NCBI RefSeq assembly: GCF_001546115.1
Contig: NZ_KQ955208.1
Location: forward strand, 2,125,515-2,189,514
Reading direction: 5' to 3'
Source: Paracoccus aminovorans
Lineage (GTDB): Bacteria > Pseudomonadota > Alphaproteobacteria > Rhodobacterales > Rhodobacteraceae
DNA length: 64,000 nt
Made by a program: the position numbers and the translations under genes. Within the stretch, counting starts at the first letter, position 1. Every line of letters begins with the position of its first letter. The notes beneath the pieces are model-generated. The model was given only the letters and a program-made list of their open reading frames with translations. It searched no databases and was not told where the DNA came from. Below, piece after piece: positions 18,122 to 27,095 of this stretch.

Positions 18122-20917
18122 ATGTCGCCAGCACTGATCGCCGTCCTGCCCTTTCTGGGCGCCCTGCTGCCGGGGCTGCTTGCGCGCCAGGGGCGCGGGA
18201 TCATCGCGCTGGCCTGCGGCGCGGTCACGCTGGCGGCGCTGATCGGCTTGTGCCTGCATATCCCCGCCATCCTGGCCGGCGAGGCTGTGGCAACGCGCAT
18301 CGCCTGGCTGCCCGGCCTGGGGCTTGATGCGAATTTCCGGCTGGACGGGCTGGGGCTGCTGTTCGGCATCCTGATCCTGGGCATCGGGCTGCTCATCATC
18401 GCCTATGCCCGCTTCTATCTCGCGGCGCGCGATTCGGCGCCGGTGTTCTACAGCTGCCTGATGCTGTTCCAGGGCGCGATGACGGGGATCGTGCTGTCGG
18501 ACAACATCCTGCTGCTGCTGGTGTTCTGGGAGCTGACCTCGCTGTCCTCGTTCCTGCTGATCGGCTATTGGAAGCACCTGCCCGAGGGGCGGCAGGGCGC
18601 GCGCATGGCGCTGACCGTGACCGGCATGGGCGGGCTGGCGATGATCGCCGGCATGCTGATCCTGGGCCGGATCGCCGGCAGCTATGACATCTCGCAGATC
18701 CTGCTGGCGCGCGAGGCGATCCAGGCAAGCCCGCTGTATCTGCCGGCGCTGCTGCTGATCCTGCTCGGCGCCTTTACCAAATCGGCGCAGTTCCCGTTCC
18801 AGTTCTGGCTGCCGCATGCCATGGCGGCGCCGACGCCGGTCTCGGCCTATCTGCATTCGGCGACCATGGTGAAGGCCGGGATCTTCCTGCTGGCGCGGCT
18901 CTGGCCGGTGCTGTCGGGGACGCCCGAGTGGTTCCACCTGGTCGCCGGCACCGGCCTTGTCACCATGGTGCTGGGCGCCTGGATCGCCATGTTCCGCGAC
19001 GACCTGAAGTCGCTCTTGGCCTATTCCACCGTGTCGCACCTGGGGCTCATCACCATGCTGCTGGGCTTCGGCACCAAGGCCGCGGCGCTGGCGGCGATGT
19101 TCCACATCGTGAACCACGCCACATTCAAGGCGGCGCTGTTCATGGCCGCCGGCATCGTGGATCACGAGGCCGGCACCCGCTCGATCGCCCGGCTGGGCGG
19201 CTTGCGGCGGCTGATGCCGCTGACCTTCGCCATTACCACCGTCGCGGCGCTGTCCATGGCCGGCATCCCGCCGCTGAACGGCTTCCTGTCCAAGGAGCTG
19301 ATGCTGGAAAACGCCGGCCATGCCGCCTGGCAGGGCAATCCCTGGCTGATCGGGGCCTTGGCGACGCTGGGGGCGGCGCTGTCGGTCTGCTATTCGCTGC
19401 GGCTGGTCTGGCAGGTGTTCCTGGGCCCTCAGCGGCCGGATTACCCGCACCGCCCGCATGATCCGGGGCTGGGGCTGTGGCTGCCGCCGGCCGTATTGGC
19501 GGTGCTGGTGGTGCTGATCGGGCTGATGCCCAACCTCGTGGCGGGCTGGCTGGTCGAGGCCTCGGCCAGCGCCACCACCGGGGCCGAGGCGCATCCGCAT
19601 TTCGCGCTGTGGCACGGTGTCACGCCGGCGCTGCTGATGTCCTGCGCGGCGGTGGCGGCGGGCGTCCTGCTGCTGGCGCTGAACCGGCGCCTGATCGGCG
19701 TGCGCGACGGCATGGCGCGGCCGGACGGCAAGGCCGGTTTCGACGCGGTGACGCGGGCGGCGGCGACGGCATCGGGCTTCGTCACCGACCGGCTGACCAA
19801 TGGCTCGATGTCGCGTGCCTTTGCCGCGCTGACCCTGACGGTGCTGGCCTGCGGGCTCTGGGCGTTTTCGACCGGAAACTGGCGCGGCGCCACCCGGCCC
19901 ATGCTTCAGGTGCAGGCGGTGCCGCTGCTCGGCTGGCTGGCGCTGCTGGTCGCGACCGGCTGCATGGTGGCCTTTCACCGGCAACGGCTTCTGGCGCTGG
20001 TGCTGGTGGGCATCGTCGGGCTGATGGTCTCGGCCAGCTTCGTCTATCTTTCGGCCCCGGACCTGGCGCTGACCCAGATCTCGGTCGAGGTGGTCACGGT
20101 GATCCTGCTGCTGCTGGCGCTGAACTTCCTGCCCAAGCGCACGCCCATCGACAGCCGCGACCGCAAGCGCGGCATCGACGCCTTCATCGCCACGCTGGGC
20201 GGCCTGGGCTTCGGCGCGCTGGCCTATGCCATGATGCGCAGCGATTTCGCGCTGCCGCCGATCTCGGGCTACATGCTGGAAAACAGCCACAAGCTGGGCG
20301 GCGGCGACAATGTGGTGAACGTGATCCTGGTCGATTTCCGCGGCTATGACACCTTTGGCGAGATCACCGTGCTGGGCATCGCCGCGCTGACCATTTTCGC
20401 GCTGACCGAAAGCCTGCTGAAGGGCGCCGGCGGCTGGCACCTGGACGGCTGGCGGGCCGCGCGCCGCGCCGGCGATCCGCATCCGCTGCTGATGGTGGTG
20501 GCGACGCGGCTGGTGCTGCCGCTGCTGCTGGTCGCGGGGCTTTACATCTTCCTGCGCGGCCACAATGCGCCGGGCGGCGGCTTCATCGCCGGGCTGGTGG
20601 TCGCCATCGCGCTGGTCGCGCAATACATGGCCTCGGGCCTGGCCTGGGCGCAGCATCGCCAGCGCATCCCCTATCACGCGCTGATCGGCGCCGGCGTGAT
20701 CGCGGCCGGGCTGACCGGCATCGGCGCCTGGGCCTGGGGGCTGCCCTTCCTGACCTCGACCTATGGCTATGTCACGCTGCCGGGGCTGGAGCCGTTCGAG
20801 CTGGCCTCGGCCATGGGCTTCGACCTGGGCGTGTTCCTGTGCGTGCTGGGCGCGGTGATGCTGGCGCTCGAGGCGCTGACGCGCGTGGCGCGGGCCGCCG
20901 GAACCAGGGGGCGCTGA
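18122..20917 (+). CDS. phaA: multisubunit Na+(K+)/H+ antiporter subunit A, fused A-B (PhaAB/MrpAB)
   Basis: Largest subunit of the Mrp/Pha-type cation/proton antiporter, an inner-membrane relative of complex I used for pH and ion homeostasis. The 931 residues comprise an NuoL-like part with many membrane helices (about 1-500; key segments MLFQGAMTGIVLSDNILLLL, AMAAPTPVSAYLHSATMVKAG and the lysine-containing HLGLITMLLGFGTKAA), a middle region, and a C-terminal MnhB-like domain (ATRLVLPLLLVAGLYIFLRG, NAPGGGFIAGLVVA). A and B are separate genes in Bacillus; the fusion is normal in alphaproteobacteria. phaC starts inside the stop codon (TGATG). Confidence 0.95.
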   Translation: MSPALIAVLPFLGALLPGLLARQGRGIIALACGAVTLAALIGLCLHIPAILAGEAVATRIAWLPGLGLDANFRLDGLGLLFGILILGIGLLIIAYARFYLAARDSAPVFYSCLMLFQGAMTGIVLSDNILLLLVFWELTSLSSFLLIGYWKHLPEGRQGARMALTVTGMGGLAMIAGMLILGRIAGSYDISQILLAREAIQASPLYLPALLLILLGAFTKSAQFPFQFWLPHAMAAPTPVSAYLHSATMVKAGIFLLARLWPVLSGTPEWFHLVAGTGLVTMVLGAWIAMFRDDLKSLLAYSTVSHLGLITMLLGFGTKAAALAAMFHIVNHATFKAALFMAAGIVDHEAGTRSIARLGGLRRLMPLTFAITTVAALSMAGIPPLNGFLSKELMLENAGHAAWQGNPWLIGALATLGAALSVCYSLRLVWQVFLGPQRPDYPHRPHDPGLGLWLPPAVLAVLVVLIGLMPNLVAGWLVEASASATTGAEAHPHFALWHGVTPALLMSCAAVAAGVLLLALNRRLIGVRDGMARPDGKAGFDAVTRAAATASGFVTDRLTNGSMSRAFAALTLTVLACGLWAFSTGNWRGATRPMLQVQAVPLLGWLALLVATGCMVAFHRQRLLALVLVGIVGLMVSASFVYLSAPDLALTQISVEVVTVILLLLALNFLPKRTPIDSRDRKRGIDAFIATLGGLGFGALAYAMMRSDFALPPISGYMLENSHKLGGGDNVVNVILVDFRGYDTFGEITVLGIAALTIFALTESLLKGAGGWHLDGWRAARRAGDPHPLLMVVATRLVLPLLLVAGLYIFLRGHNAPGGGFIAGLVVAIALVAQYMASGLAWAQHRQRIPYHALIGAGVIAAGLTGIGAWAWGLPFLTSTYGYVTLPGLEPFELASAMGFDLGVFLCVLGAVMLALEALTRVARAAGTRGR

Positions 20918-21282
20918 TGGAATTCCTGCTTGCCAGCGCCATCGGCGTCATGACCGCCGCCGGGATCTATCTGATCCTGCGCAAGCGCAGCTTTGCCGTG
21001 GTGCTGGGCACGACCATGCTGAGCTATGCGATCAACCTGTTCCTGTTCTCGACCGGCCGGCTGGTGGTCGACGCCCCGCCGGTGCTGCGCGAGGGCGCGG
21101 GTGTCTATACCGATCCGCTGCCGCAGGCGCTGGTGCTGACCGCCATCGTGATCTCGTTCGGGATGACCGCCGTGACGGTGATGATAGCGCTGGGCGCCTA
21201 TCTGGCCGGAGGCGACGACCGCGTCGACATGCCCCGCGCCGACCGCCGCCCGCCCGAGAGCGACGAGAGGGGCGACGCATGA
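20917..21282 (+). CDS. phaC: antiporter subunit C (PhaC/MrpC)
   Basis: A 121-residue membrane protein homologous to NuoK of complex I. Three hydrophobic helices are visible (about 2-20, 26-46, 69-93: FLLASAIGVMTAAGIYLIL; VVLGTTMLSYAINLFLF; ALVLTAIVISFGMTAVTVMI). The conserved TAIVI segment typical of NuoK/MrpC is present. A hydrophilic Arg/Asp-rich tail follows. The start overlaps the stop of the fused A-B subunit, and the end overlaps subunit D by four bases. Confidence 0.93.
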   Translation: MEFLLASAIGVMTAAGIYLILRKRSFAVVLGTTMLSYAINLFLFSTGRLVVDAPPVLREGAGVYTDPLPQALVLTAIVISFGMTAVTVMIALGAYLAGGDDRVDMPRADRRPPESDERGDA

Positions 21283-22793
21283 GCCACCTGCTGATCGCCC
21301 CCGTGCTGCTGCCCGCCGTGCTGGGCGCCGTCATCATCCTGGGCCTGCGCGGCGACCTGCGCTGGCAGCGCGGCCTGTCGCTGCTGGGCACCGCGGCGCT
21401 GGTCGGGCTGGCGCTGTGGCTGAACCTGCTGGCCGCGGACGACACGATCCGGGTCTATCGCCTGGGCAACTGGGCCGCGCCCTTCGGCATCGTGCTGGTG
21501 CTGGACCGGCTGGCGGCGCTGCTTCTGCTGCTGACCGCGGTGCTGGCGCTGGCCGTGCAGCTTTACGCCGTGGGCTCGGGCTGGGACCGGCGCGGCTGGC
21601 ATTTCCATGCGCTGTGGCAGTTCCAGCTGATGGGGATCTGCGGCGCCTTCCTGACCGGAGACGCCTTCAACCTGTTCGTCTTCTTCGAGGTGCTGCTGAT
21701 CGCCAGCTATGGGCTGATGGTCCATGGCGGGGGCGAGATGCGGCTGCGCGCGGGCGTGCAGTATATCGCCTATAACCTCGCCGGCTCGGTGCTGTTCCTG
21801 GCGGCGTTGGGGGTGCTCTACGCGGTGACCGGCACGCTGAACATGGCCGACATGGCGGCGCGGGTGGCGGCGATCCCGCCGGGCGATTCCGCGCTGCTGC
21901 GCACCGGCGCCGTGCTCTTGGTGCTGGTCTTTGCCATCAAGGCCGCGCTGGTGCCGCTGCATTTCTGGCTGCCCGCGACCTATGCCAATGCGCCCGGGCC
22001 GGTGGCGGCGCTGTTCGCCGTGATGACCAAGGTCGGCGCCTATGGCATCATGCGCTTCATGACGCTGGTCTTTCCGCAGGACACGGTGGTCGAGAGCGTG
22101 GTCATGGACCTGCTCTTGCCCGCCGCGCTGTTCACCCTGGCGCTGGGGCAGATCGGCGTGCTGGGCAGCCGGCACCTGGGGCGGCTGGCGGCCTTCGCGG
22201 CCATCGGCTCGGTCGGGACGCTGATGATCGCGGTGGCGCAGCAGAACCCGCAGTCCACGGCGGCGGCGGTCTATTACCTGGTGCATTCGACGCTGGCGGC
22301 AGGCGCGCTGTTCCTGGTCGTGGACCTGATCGGCGCGCGCCGGGGCGACCTGTGGCTGCGCCCGCGCCCGGCGATGCCCGGCAACGGGCTGGTCGCGGTG
22401 CTGTTCTTCGCCACCGCCATCGCGGTCACCGGCATGCCGCCGCTGTCCGGCTTCATCGGCAAGCTCTTGGTGATGCAGGCCACGGCCGAGACGCCGGCGG
22501 TCATCTGGGTCTGGGCGGTGATCCTGCTCGGCTCGCTCGTCGCGATCTATGGCATGACCTGCGCCGGCTCGCTGCTGTTCTGGAAGGGCGCCGAGGCCGG
22601 CTCTGCCGCGCCCCGCGCCCCGGCCGGGCAGGGTCTGTCGCTTGCCGCCATCGCCGCGCTGCTGGCGGGCATCGTCGCGCTGACCGTCTTTGCCGGCCCG
22701 GCCATGCGCCTGGCCCATGACACGGCGCTGCAACTGCACGACCAGTCGGCCTATCTCGAGGCCGTGCTCTCGGGGCAGGAGGGCACGAAATGA
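21279..22793 (+). CDS. phaD: antiporter subunit D (PhaD/MrpD)
   Basis: A 504-residue NuoM/NuoN-like antiporter subunit with about 14 membrane helices. Conserved pieces include the glutamate region of the fifth helix (NLFVFFEVLLIASYGLMVHG), the lysine and proline of PLHFWLPATYANAPGPVAALFAVMTKVGAYG, and LSGFIGKLLVMQA near the C-terminal third. It overlaps phaC and phaE by four bases at each end (ATGA style), so translation of the operon is coupled. Confidence 0.95.
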   Translation: MSHLLIAPVLLPAVLGAVIILGLRGDLRWQRGLSLLGTAALVGLALWLNLLAADDTIRVYRLGNWAAPFGIVLVLDRLAALLLLLTAVLALAVQLYAVGSGWDRRGWHFHALWQFQLMGICGAFLTGDAFNLFVFFEVLLIASYGLMVHGGGEMRLRAGVQYIAYNLAGSVLFLAALGVLYAVTGTLNMADMAARVAAIPPGDSALLRTGAVLLVLVFAIKAALVPLHFWLPATYANAPGPVAALFAVMTKVGAYGIMRFMTLVFPQDTVVESVVMDLLLPAALFTLALGQIGVLGSRHLGRLAAFAAIGSVGTLMIAVAQQNPQSTAAAVYYLVHSTLAAGALFLVVDLIGARRGDLWLRPRPAMPGNGLVAVLFFATAIAVTGMPPLSGFIGKLLVMQATAETPAVIWVWAVILLGSLVAIYGMTCAGSLLFWKGAEAGSAAPRAPAGQGLSLAAIAALLAGIVALTVFAGPAMRLAHDTALQLHDQSAYLEAVLSGQEGTK

Positions 22794-23281
22794 TGCGCCG
22801 GCTGTTCCCGCATCCCGTGCTGTCCTTGGTGCTGGCGCTGGTCTGGCTGGGGCTGGTCAACCGCTGGGCCTGGGGCTCGCTGGTCTTTGCCGTGCTGGTC
22901 GGCATCGCCGTGCCGCTGCTGACCGCGCCCTATTGGCCGGGCACCCAGGGCTTTCGCCGGCCCTGGCGCATCCCGGCCTATCTGGCGCTGGTGCTTCTGG
23001 ACATCGCCAAGGCCAATGTCACCGTGGCGCTGATCGTGCTGTTCAAGCCGCGCCGCGCGTTGCGCCCGGCCTGGATCGCCGTGCCGCTGGCGCTGCGCCG
23101 CCCCGAGGCCATCGCCACCCTGGCCGGCACCATCACCCTGACCCCCGGCACGGTCAGCTGCGACCTGTCGCAGGACGGACGCGCGCTGCTGGTGCATTGC
23201 CTGCACGCCCCCGACCCCGATGCCGTGCGGGACGAGATCAAGACCCGCTACGAGACCCGGCTGAAGGAGATCTTCGAATGA
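22790..23281 (+). CDS. phaE: antiporter subunit E (PhaE/MrpE)
   Basis: A 163-residue protein with two or three N-terminal membrane helices (about 8-45 and 60-84) and a cytosolic C-terminal domain that carries the MnhE signature (ATLAGTITLTPGTVSCDLSQDGRALLVHCLHAP). It is an accessory subunit found only in Mrp/Pha antiporters and has no counterpart in complex I. Two adjacent ATG codons (22790, 22793) are possible starts. Confidence 0.93.
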   Translation: MMRRLFPHPVLSLVLALVWLGLVNRWAWGSLVFAVLVGIAVPLLTAPYWPGTQGFRRPWRIPAYLALVLLDIAKANVTVALIVLFKPRRALRPAWIAVPLALRRPEAIATLAGTITLTPGTVSCDLSQDGRALLVHCLHAPDPDAVRDEIKTRYETRLKEIFE

Positions 23282-23547
23282 TCCTTTATGCGCTTCTCTT
23301 CGCCTATGGCTGCTTCGGGCTGGCGCTGCTCTGCTGCCTTTACCGCGTGGTCTTTGCGCCGGGGCCGGCCGACCGGGTGCTGGCGCTGGACACGATGGCG
23401 CTGAACATGATCGCGCTTCTGGCGATCTTCGGCATCGACCGCGGCACCGGCATCTATTTCGAGGCGGCGCTGCTCTTCGCCATGGTCGGCTTCATCTCGA
23501 CCGTGGCCTATGCGAAATTCGTCCTGCGCGGCGACATCATCGAATAG
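23278..23547 (+). CDS. phaF: antiporter subunit F (PhaF/MrpF)
   Basis: An 89-residue membrane protein with three hydrophobic helices, the usual size for MrpF. The family segment PGPADRVLALDTM lies between helices one and two, and a last helix reads FEAALLFAMVGFISTVAYAKF. The start overlaps phaE by four bases. MrpF homologues have been implicated in bile-salt and cation efflux elsewhere; here it is simply one subunit of the complex. Confidence 0.92.
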   Translation: MILYALLFAYGCFGLALLCCLYRVVFAPGPADRVLALDTMALNMIALLAIFGIDRGTGIYFEAALLFAMVGFISTVAYAKFVLRGDIIE

Positions 23548-23559
23548 GAAGGGGTGGGC

Positions 23560-23922
23560 ATGGTGGCCGAGATCATCGTTTCGGTGCTGCTGGTGGTGGG
23601 CGGCTTCTTCGGGCTAGTCGGCTCCTGGGGGTTGGTGCGGCTGCCCGACCCGATGACGCGACTGCATGCGCCGACGAAATCGGCGACGCTGGGGGTGGGG
23701 GCGGTGCTGATCGCCTCGATGGTCTGGTTTCCGGCGCGGACCGGGCAGTTCACCTGGCACGAGCTGCTGATCGCGCTGTTCCTGTTCCTGACCGCGCCGA
23801 TCACCGGCTACATGATCGCCAAGGCGAACATGCACCTGGGCTGGCGGCCCGAGGATCTGCCGCCGCCCGCGCCGGGCCAGGTCTGGGCGACCCATGCCGA
23901 AGAGGATGAGCCCCGCGCATGA
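23560..23922 (+). CDS. phaG: antiporter subunit G (PhaG/MrpG)
   Basis: A 120-residue last subunit of the antiporter. Three helices are evident (about 3-24, 46-60, 68-90), and the MnhG signature GLVGSWGLVRLPDPMTRLHA, followed by PTKSATLG, is clear. The ATG at 23560 with GAAGG seven bases upstream is preferred over a GTG at 23554. The C-terminus is hydrophilic. The stop codon touches the A-run of the terminator used by dapA from the other side. Confidence 0.93.
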   Translation: MVAEIIVSVLLVVGGFFGLVGSWGLVRLPDPMTRLHAPTKSATLGVGAVLIASMVWFPARTGQFTWHELLIALFLFLTAPITGYMIAKANMHLGWRPEDLPPPAPGQVWATHAEEDEPRA

Positions 23923-23957
23923 AAAAGGGCGGCCCGCCGCCGCCCCCTTGCCGCCCT
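23922..23957 (-). terminator. intrinsic terminator of dapA, at the phaG/dapA junction
   Basis: On the minus strand AGGGCGGC (23950-23957) pairs with GCCGCCCT (23926-23933), and the stem is followed by a run of five T (23922-23926). It begins 13 bases after the dapA stop and lies against the phaG stop codon. The loop is GC-rich and may fold internally. Confidence 0.6.
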
Positions 23958-23970
23958 GGCGAAGGCCGGC

Positions 23971-24846
23971 TCAGATCAGCCCGGCATGCGCCATGGCCGC
24001 GTCGATCCGGGCCTTGGTCGCGTCGGTCAGCCCGACCAGCGGCAGCCGCACCCGGTCGGTGCACAGCCCCAGCCGCGACATGGCGTATTTGGCCCCGGCG
24101 ACGCCGGGCTCCAGGAAGATCGCCACATGCAGCGGCATCAGCCTGTCCTGGTATTCCAGCGCCTTGGCATAGTCGCCGGCCAGCGTCGCCTCCTGGAACT
24201 CGGCGCAAAGCTTCGGCGCCACGTTCGCGGTGACCGAGATGCAGCCCACGCCGCCATGGGCGTTGAAGCCAAGCGCGGTCGCGTCCTCGCCCGACAGCTG
24301 CACGAAATCGGCGCCGCAGGTGGCGCGCTGCATCGACACGCGCTCCAGCTTGCCGGTGGCGTCCTTGACGCCGATGATGCGCGGCAGCTTCGCCAGCTCG
24401 CCCATGGTCTCGGGGCTCATGTCGATGACCGAGCGGCCGGGGATGTTGTAGATGATGATCGGAATGTCGCTGGCGTCATGCAGCGCGGTGAAATGCGCGA
24501 TCAGCCCGTCCTGCGTCGGCTTGTTGTAATAGGGCGTCACCACCAGCGCCGCGGCGGCGCCGGCGGCCTGGGCGTGCTGCACCAGCCCGATGCCTTCGCG
24601 GGTCGAGTTCGAACCGGCACCGGCGATCACCGGCAGGCGGCCGGCCGCCATGCGGATGACCTCCTCGATGACCTGGCGGTGCTCTTCGTGGCTGAGCGTC
24701 GGGCTTTCCCCGGTGGTGCCGACCGGGACCAGCCCATGGGTGCCTTGCGCGATATGCCAGTCCACCAGCTTCTCCAGCGCCGGGAGATCCAGCTCCCCGT
24801 CGGGGGTGAAGGGCGTGACCAGCGCGGGCAGGGAGCCTTTGAACAT
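23971..24846 (-). CDS. dapA: 4-hydroxy-tetrahydrodipicolinate synthase DapA
   Basis: Condenses pyruvate with aspartate semialdehyde, the first step towards lysine and diaminopimelate. The 291 residues form a TIM barrel with the family motifs [14 protein letters not shown], the tyrosine in [20 protein letters not shown] and the Schiff-base lysine in IIGVKDATG (about residue 162). The ATG at 24846 was chosen because [13 protein letters not shown] is the conserved N-terminus; a longer in-frame start at 24873 exists. It is divergent from the lytic transglycosylase gene, a pairing common in Rhodobacteraceae and linking two steps of cell-wall metabolism. Confidence 0.95.
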   Translation of the reverse strand: MFKGSLPALVTPFTPDGELDLPALEKLVDWHIAQGTHGLVPVGTTGESPTLSHEEHRQVIEEVIRMAAGRLPVIAGAGSNSTREGIGLVQHAQAAGAAAALVVTPYYNKPTQDGLIAHFTALHDASDIPIIIYNIPGRSVIDMSPETMGELAKLPRIIGVKDATGKLERVSMQRATCGADFVQLSGEDATALGFNAHGGVGCISVTANVAPKLCAEFQEATLAGDYAKALEYQDRLMPLHVAIFLEPGVAGAKYAMSRLGLCTDRVRLPLVGLTDATKARIDAAMAHAGLI

Positions 24847-24953
24847 GTGGGTATCCTGAGCTTTGTGATGCACAGGGGCTTACATCCCGACGCGCGGCTT
24901 GCCAAGGATGTGAGTTGCAGGGCCCGTCCGAGTCCCGCAGAAATGAGGCCATG

Positions 24954-27095
24954 ATGTATCCTTTCCGCGACAGGATTCTGGGACCGCTGCTGGCGCTGTG
25001 TCTGGGCTTTGCGACGCCGGCCGGGGCCGAGGATGCCGGCCACCTGGCGCGCGCGCTGGCCGCCGCCGGCGCCCGCGACTGGACCGCCGCCGGGCGCGAG
25101 GCCGCGCAATCCGGCCCCATCGCCCGCGATCTGGTCGACTGGCAGCGGCTGCGCGCCGGGCAGGGCAGCTGGTCCGAATACCGCGATTTCGCCGCCCGCC
25201 ACGCCGATTGGCCCGGCATGGCGCTGCTCTACAAGCGCGGCGATGCGCTTTTGCGCGCCGACCTGCCGCCGGCCGAGGTGATCGCCTGGTTCGGTCCGCG
25301 CCGCCCCGACACGCTGACCGGCGCCATGGCGCTGATCGCGGCCCTGCAGCCGACCGATCCCGCCGCCGCCAAGGCCGAGGCGCAGCGCTTCTGGACCGAA
25401 CAGGCGCTGGCCAAGCCCGAGACCGAGGTCTTTCTTGCCGCCCATGGCGCTGCGGTCGCCGGGCTGCATGACGCGCGGCTGATGCGGCTTCTGGACCTGG
25501 GCGAATGGCAGGCGGCGCAGGTGACGCTGCCCCTGGCCTCGGCACCGGCGCAGGCGCTGGGAAAGGCGCGGCTGGCGCTGCAATCGGGGCAGGCGGGGGT
25601 CGATGCGCTGATCCTGGCGCTGCCCGAGGCGCAGCGGGGCGATGCCGGCCTGGCGCTGGACCGTTTCCGCTGGCGGGTCTGGGCCAAGATGCCGGAGCTG
25701 GCGCGCGACCTGATGCTGGAACGCTCGACCAGTGCCGAGGCGTTGCGCGATCCCGCCGCCTGGGCGGCCAAGCGCGCCGATTACGCCAGGCTGGCGCTGC
25801 GGCAGGGCGACTGGGCGCTGGCCGAGAAACTGGCGGCCGGGCATTTCCTGGCCCCGGGCAGCGACGAATTTTCCGACCTGGAATGGCTTGCCGGCTATGC
25901 CGCGCTGCGGGCCGGGGCCCATGACCGGGCGCAGGCGCATTTCCGGGCGCTGGAACAGGCCGTCGCCAGCCTGATCTCGCTGTCGCGGGCGCATTACTGG
26001 CAGGGCCGGGCGCTGGAGGCCAAGGGCGACCGCGCCGGGGCCGAGGCCGCCTATGCCGCCGCCGCCGGCTGGCAATCGGCCTGGTATGGCCAGCTTGCCG
26101 CCGAAAAGCTGGGCCTGCCCATGCAGGAGGCGCTGGCGATCCCCGGCCGGTCCGAGACGACGCTGCCCGACTGGCGCGGCGCGGCCCTGCGCGGCAATGG
26201 CGTCTGGCAGGCCGGGGTCTGGCTGGTCGCGGCCGGCGCGCCCGACCAGGGCCAGCGCTTCTTCCTGCACCTGGCCGAGACCGCCGCGCCCGAGGATATC
26301 GGCCGCATGGCCCGGATGATGCTGGAGCTGCGCATGCCCTGGCACGCGCTGCGCCTGGCCAAGGCCGCCGCCGCCAAGGGCACGGTCTATCCCGCCGCCT
26401 ATTTCCCGCTGACCGGGCTTGAACATACGCCGCTGGGCCTGCCGCCGGAACTGGTCATGGCCATCGCCCGGCGCGAAAGCGAGTTCAACCACACGGTCTC
26501 CTCGCACGTAGGCGCGCTGGGGCTGATGCAGGTCATGCCCGACACGGCGCGTTCCATGGCGAGGAAGCTGGGCGAGCCCTTCGACCAGGCGCGGCTGACC
26601 CGCGACGCGGCCTATAACGCCCGGCTGGGCGCGGCCTATCTGGCGGGCCTGCGCGACCGTTTCGGGCCCTCGGTGGCGCTGGTCGCGGCGGGCTACAACG
26701 CCGGGCCGGGGCGCTCGGCGCGCTGGCTTCGGGATTTCGGCGACCTGCGCGGCGCCGTCGATCCGGTGGATTGGGTCGAGATGATCCCCTTCGACGAGAC
26801 CCGCAACTATGTCATGCGGGTGGCCGAGGCGCTGCCGGTCTATCGCGCCCGCATCAAGGGCGCGGCGGTGCCTCTGGTGCCAAGCTGGGACCTGACCGGC
26901 GGCGGCGCGCTGCCGGCGCCGGCGCCGCCGCCGATCCGGCTGGCGGGCTCGGCCCGGCCGGTGATGCCGGCGCGGACGTTGGTGGGCTATGCTTCGGGCG
27001 GGGTGCTGGCCGAGGTGCTGGGCCCGGTGCCGGTGATCGAGGCGGCGGTCAGCGGGACGCGGCCCGCTCGCGCTGGCGGGAACGCCACCAGGTGA
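24954..27095 (+). CDS. soluble lytic murein transglycosylase
   Basis: Periplasmic enzyme that cleaves peptidoglycan between MurNAc and GlcNAc with formation of the 1,6-anhydro ring. The 713 residues begin with a signal peptide (PLLALCLGFATPAGAE), continue as a superhelical TPR-like U-domain (about 25-480), and end in a Slt catalytic domain (about 500-640) with the catalytic Glu in IARRESEFN, then GALGLMQVMPDTA and AGYNAGPGR. A Pro/Ala-rich tail follows. An ATG at 24951 is also possible. The last 47 bases overlap the convergent EamA gene. Confidence 0.93.
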   Translation: MYPFRDRILGPLLALCLGFATPAGAEDAGHLARALAAAGARDWTAAGREAAQSGPIARDLVDWQRLRAGQGSWSEYRDFAARHADWPGMALLYKRGDALLRADLPPAEVIAWFGPRRPDTLTGAMALIAALQPTDPAAAKAEAQRFWTEQALAKPETEVFLAAHGAAVAGLHDARLMRLLDLGEWQAAQVTLPLASAPAQALGKARLALQSGQAGVDALILALPEAQRGDAGLALDRFRWRVWAKMPELARDLMLERSTSAEALRDPAAWAAKRADYARLALRQGDWALAEKLAAGHFLAPGSDEFSDLEWLAGYAALRAGAHDRAQAHFRALEQAVASLISLSRAHYWQGRALEAKGDRAGAEAAYAAAAGWQSAWYGQLAAEKLGLPMQEALAIPGRSETTLPDWRGAALRGNGVWQAGVWLVAAGAPDQGQRFFLHLAETAAPEDIGRMARMMLELRMPWHALRLAKAAAAKGTVYPAAYFPLTGLEHTPLGLPPELVMAIARRESEFNHTVSSHVGALGLMQVMPDTARSMARKLGEPFDQARLTRDAAYNARLGAAYLAGLRDRFGPSVALVAAGYNAGPGRSARWLRDFGDLRGAVDPVDWVEMIPFDETRNYVMRVAEALPVYRARIKGAAVPLVPSWDLTGGGALPAPAPPPIRLAGSARPVMPARTLVGYASGGVLAEVLGPVPVIEAAVSGTRPARAGGNATR

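Noticed and set aside
18062-20677. Very long open frame on the minus strand (about 870 codons) opposite phaAB
   Set aside because: It is the mirror of a GC-rich membrane-protein gene. The translation is dominated by Gln, Arg, His and Asp without any family motif, and the plus strand has clear antiporter signatures.
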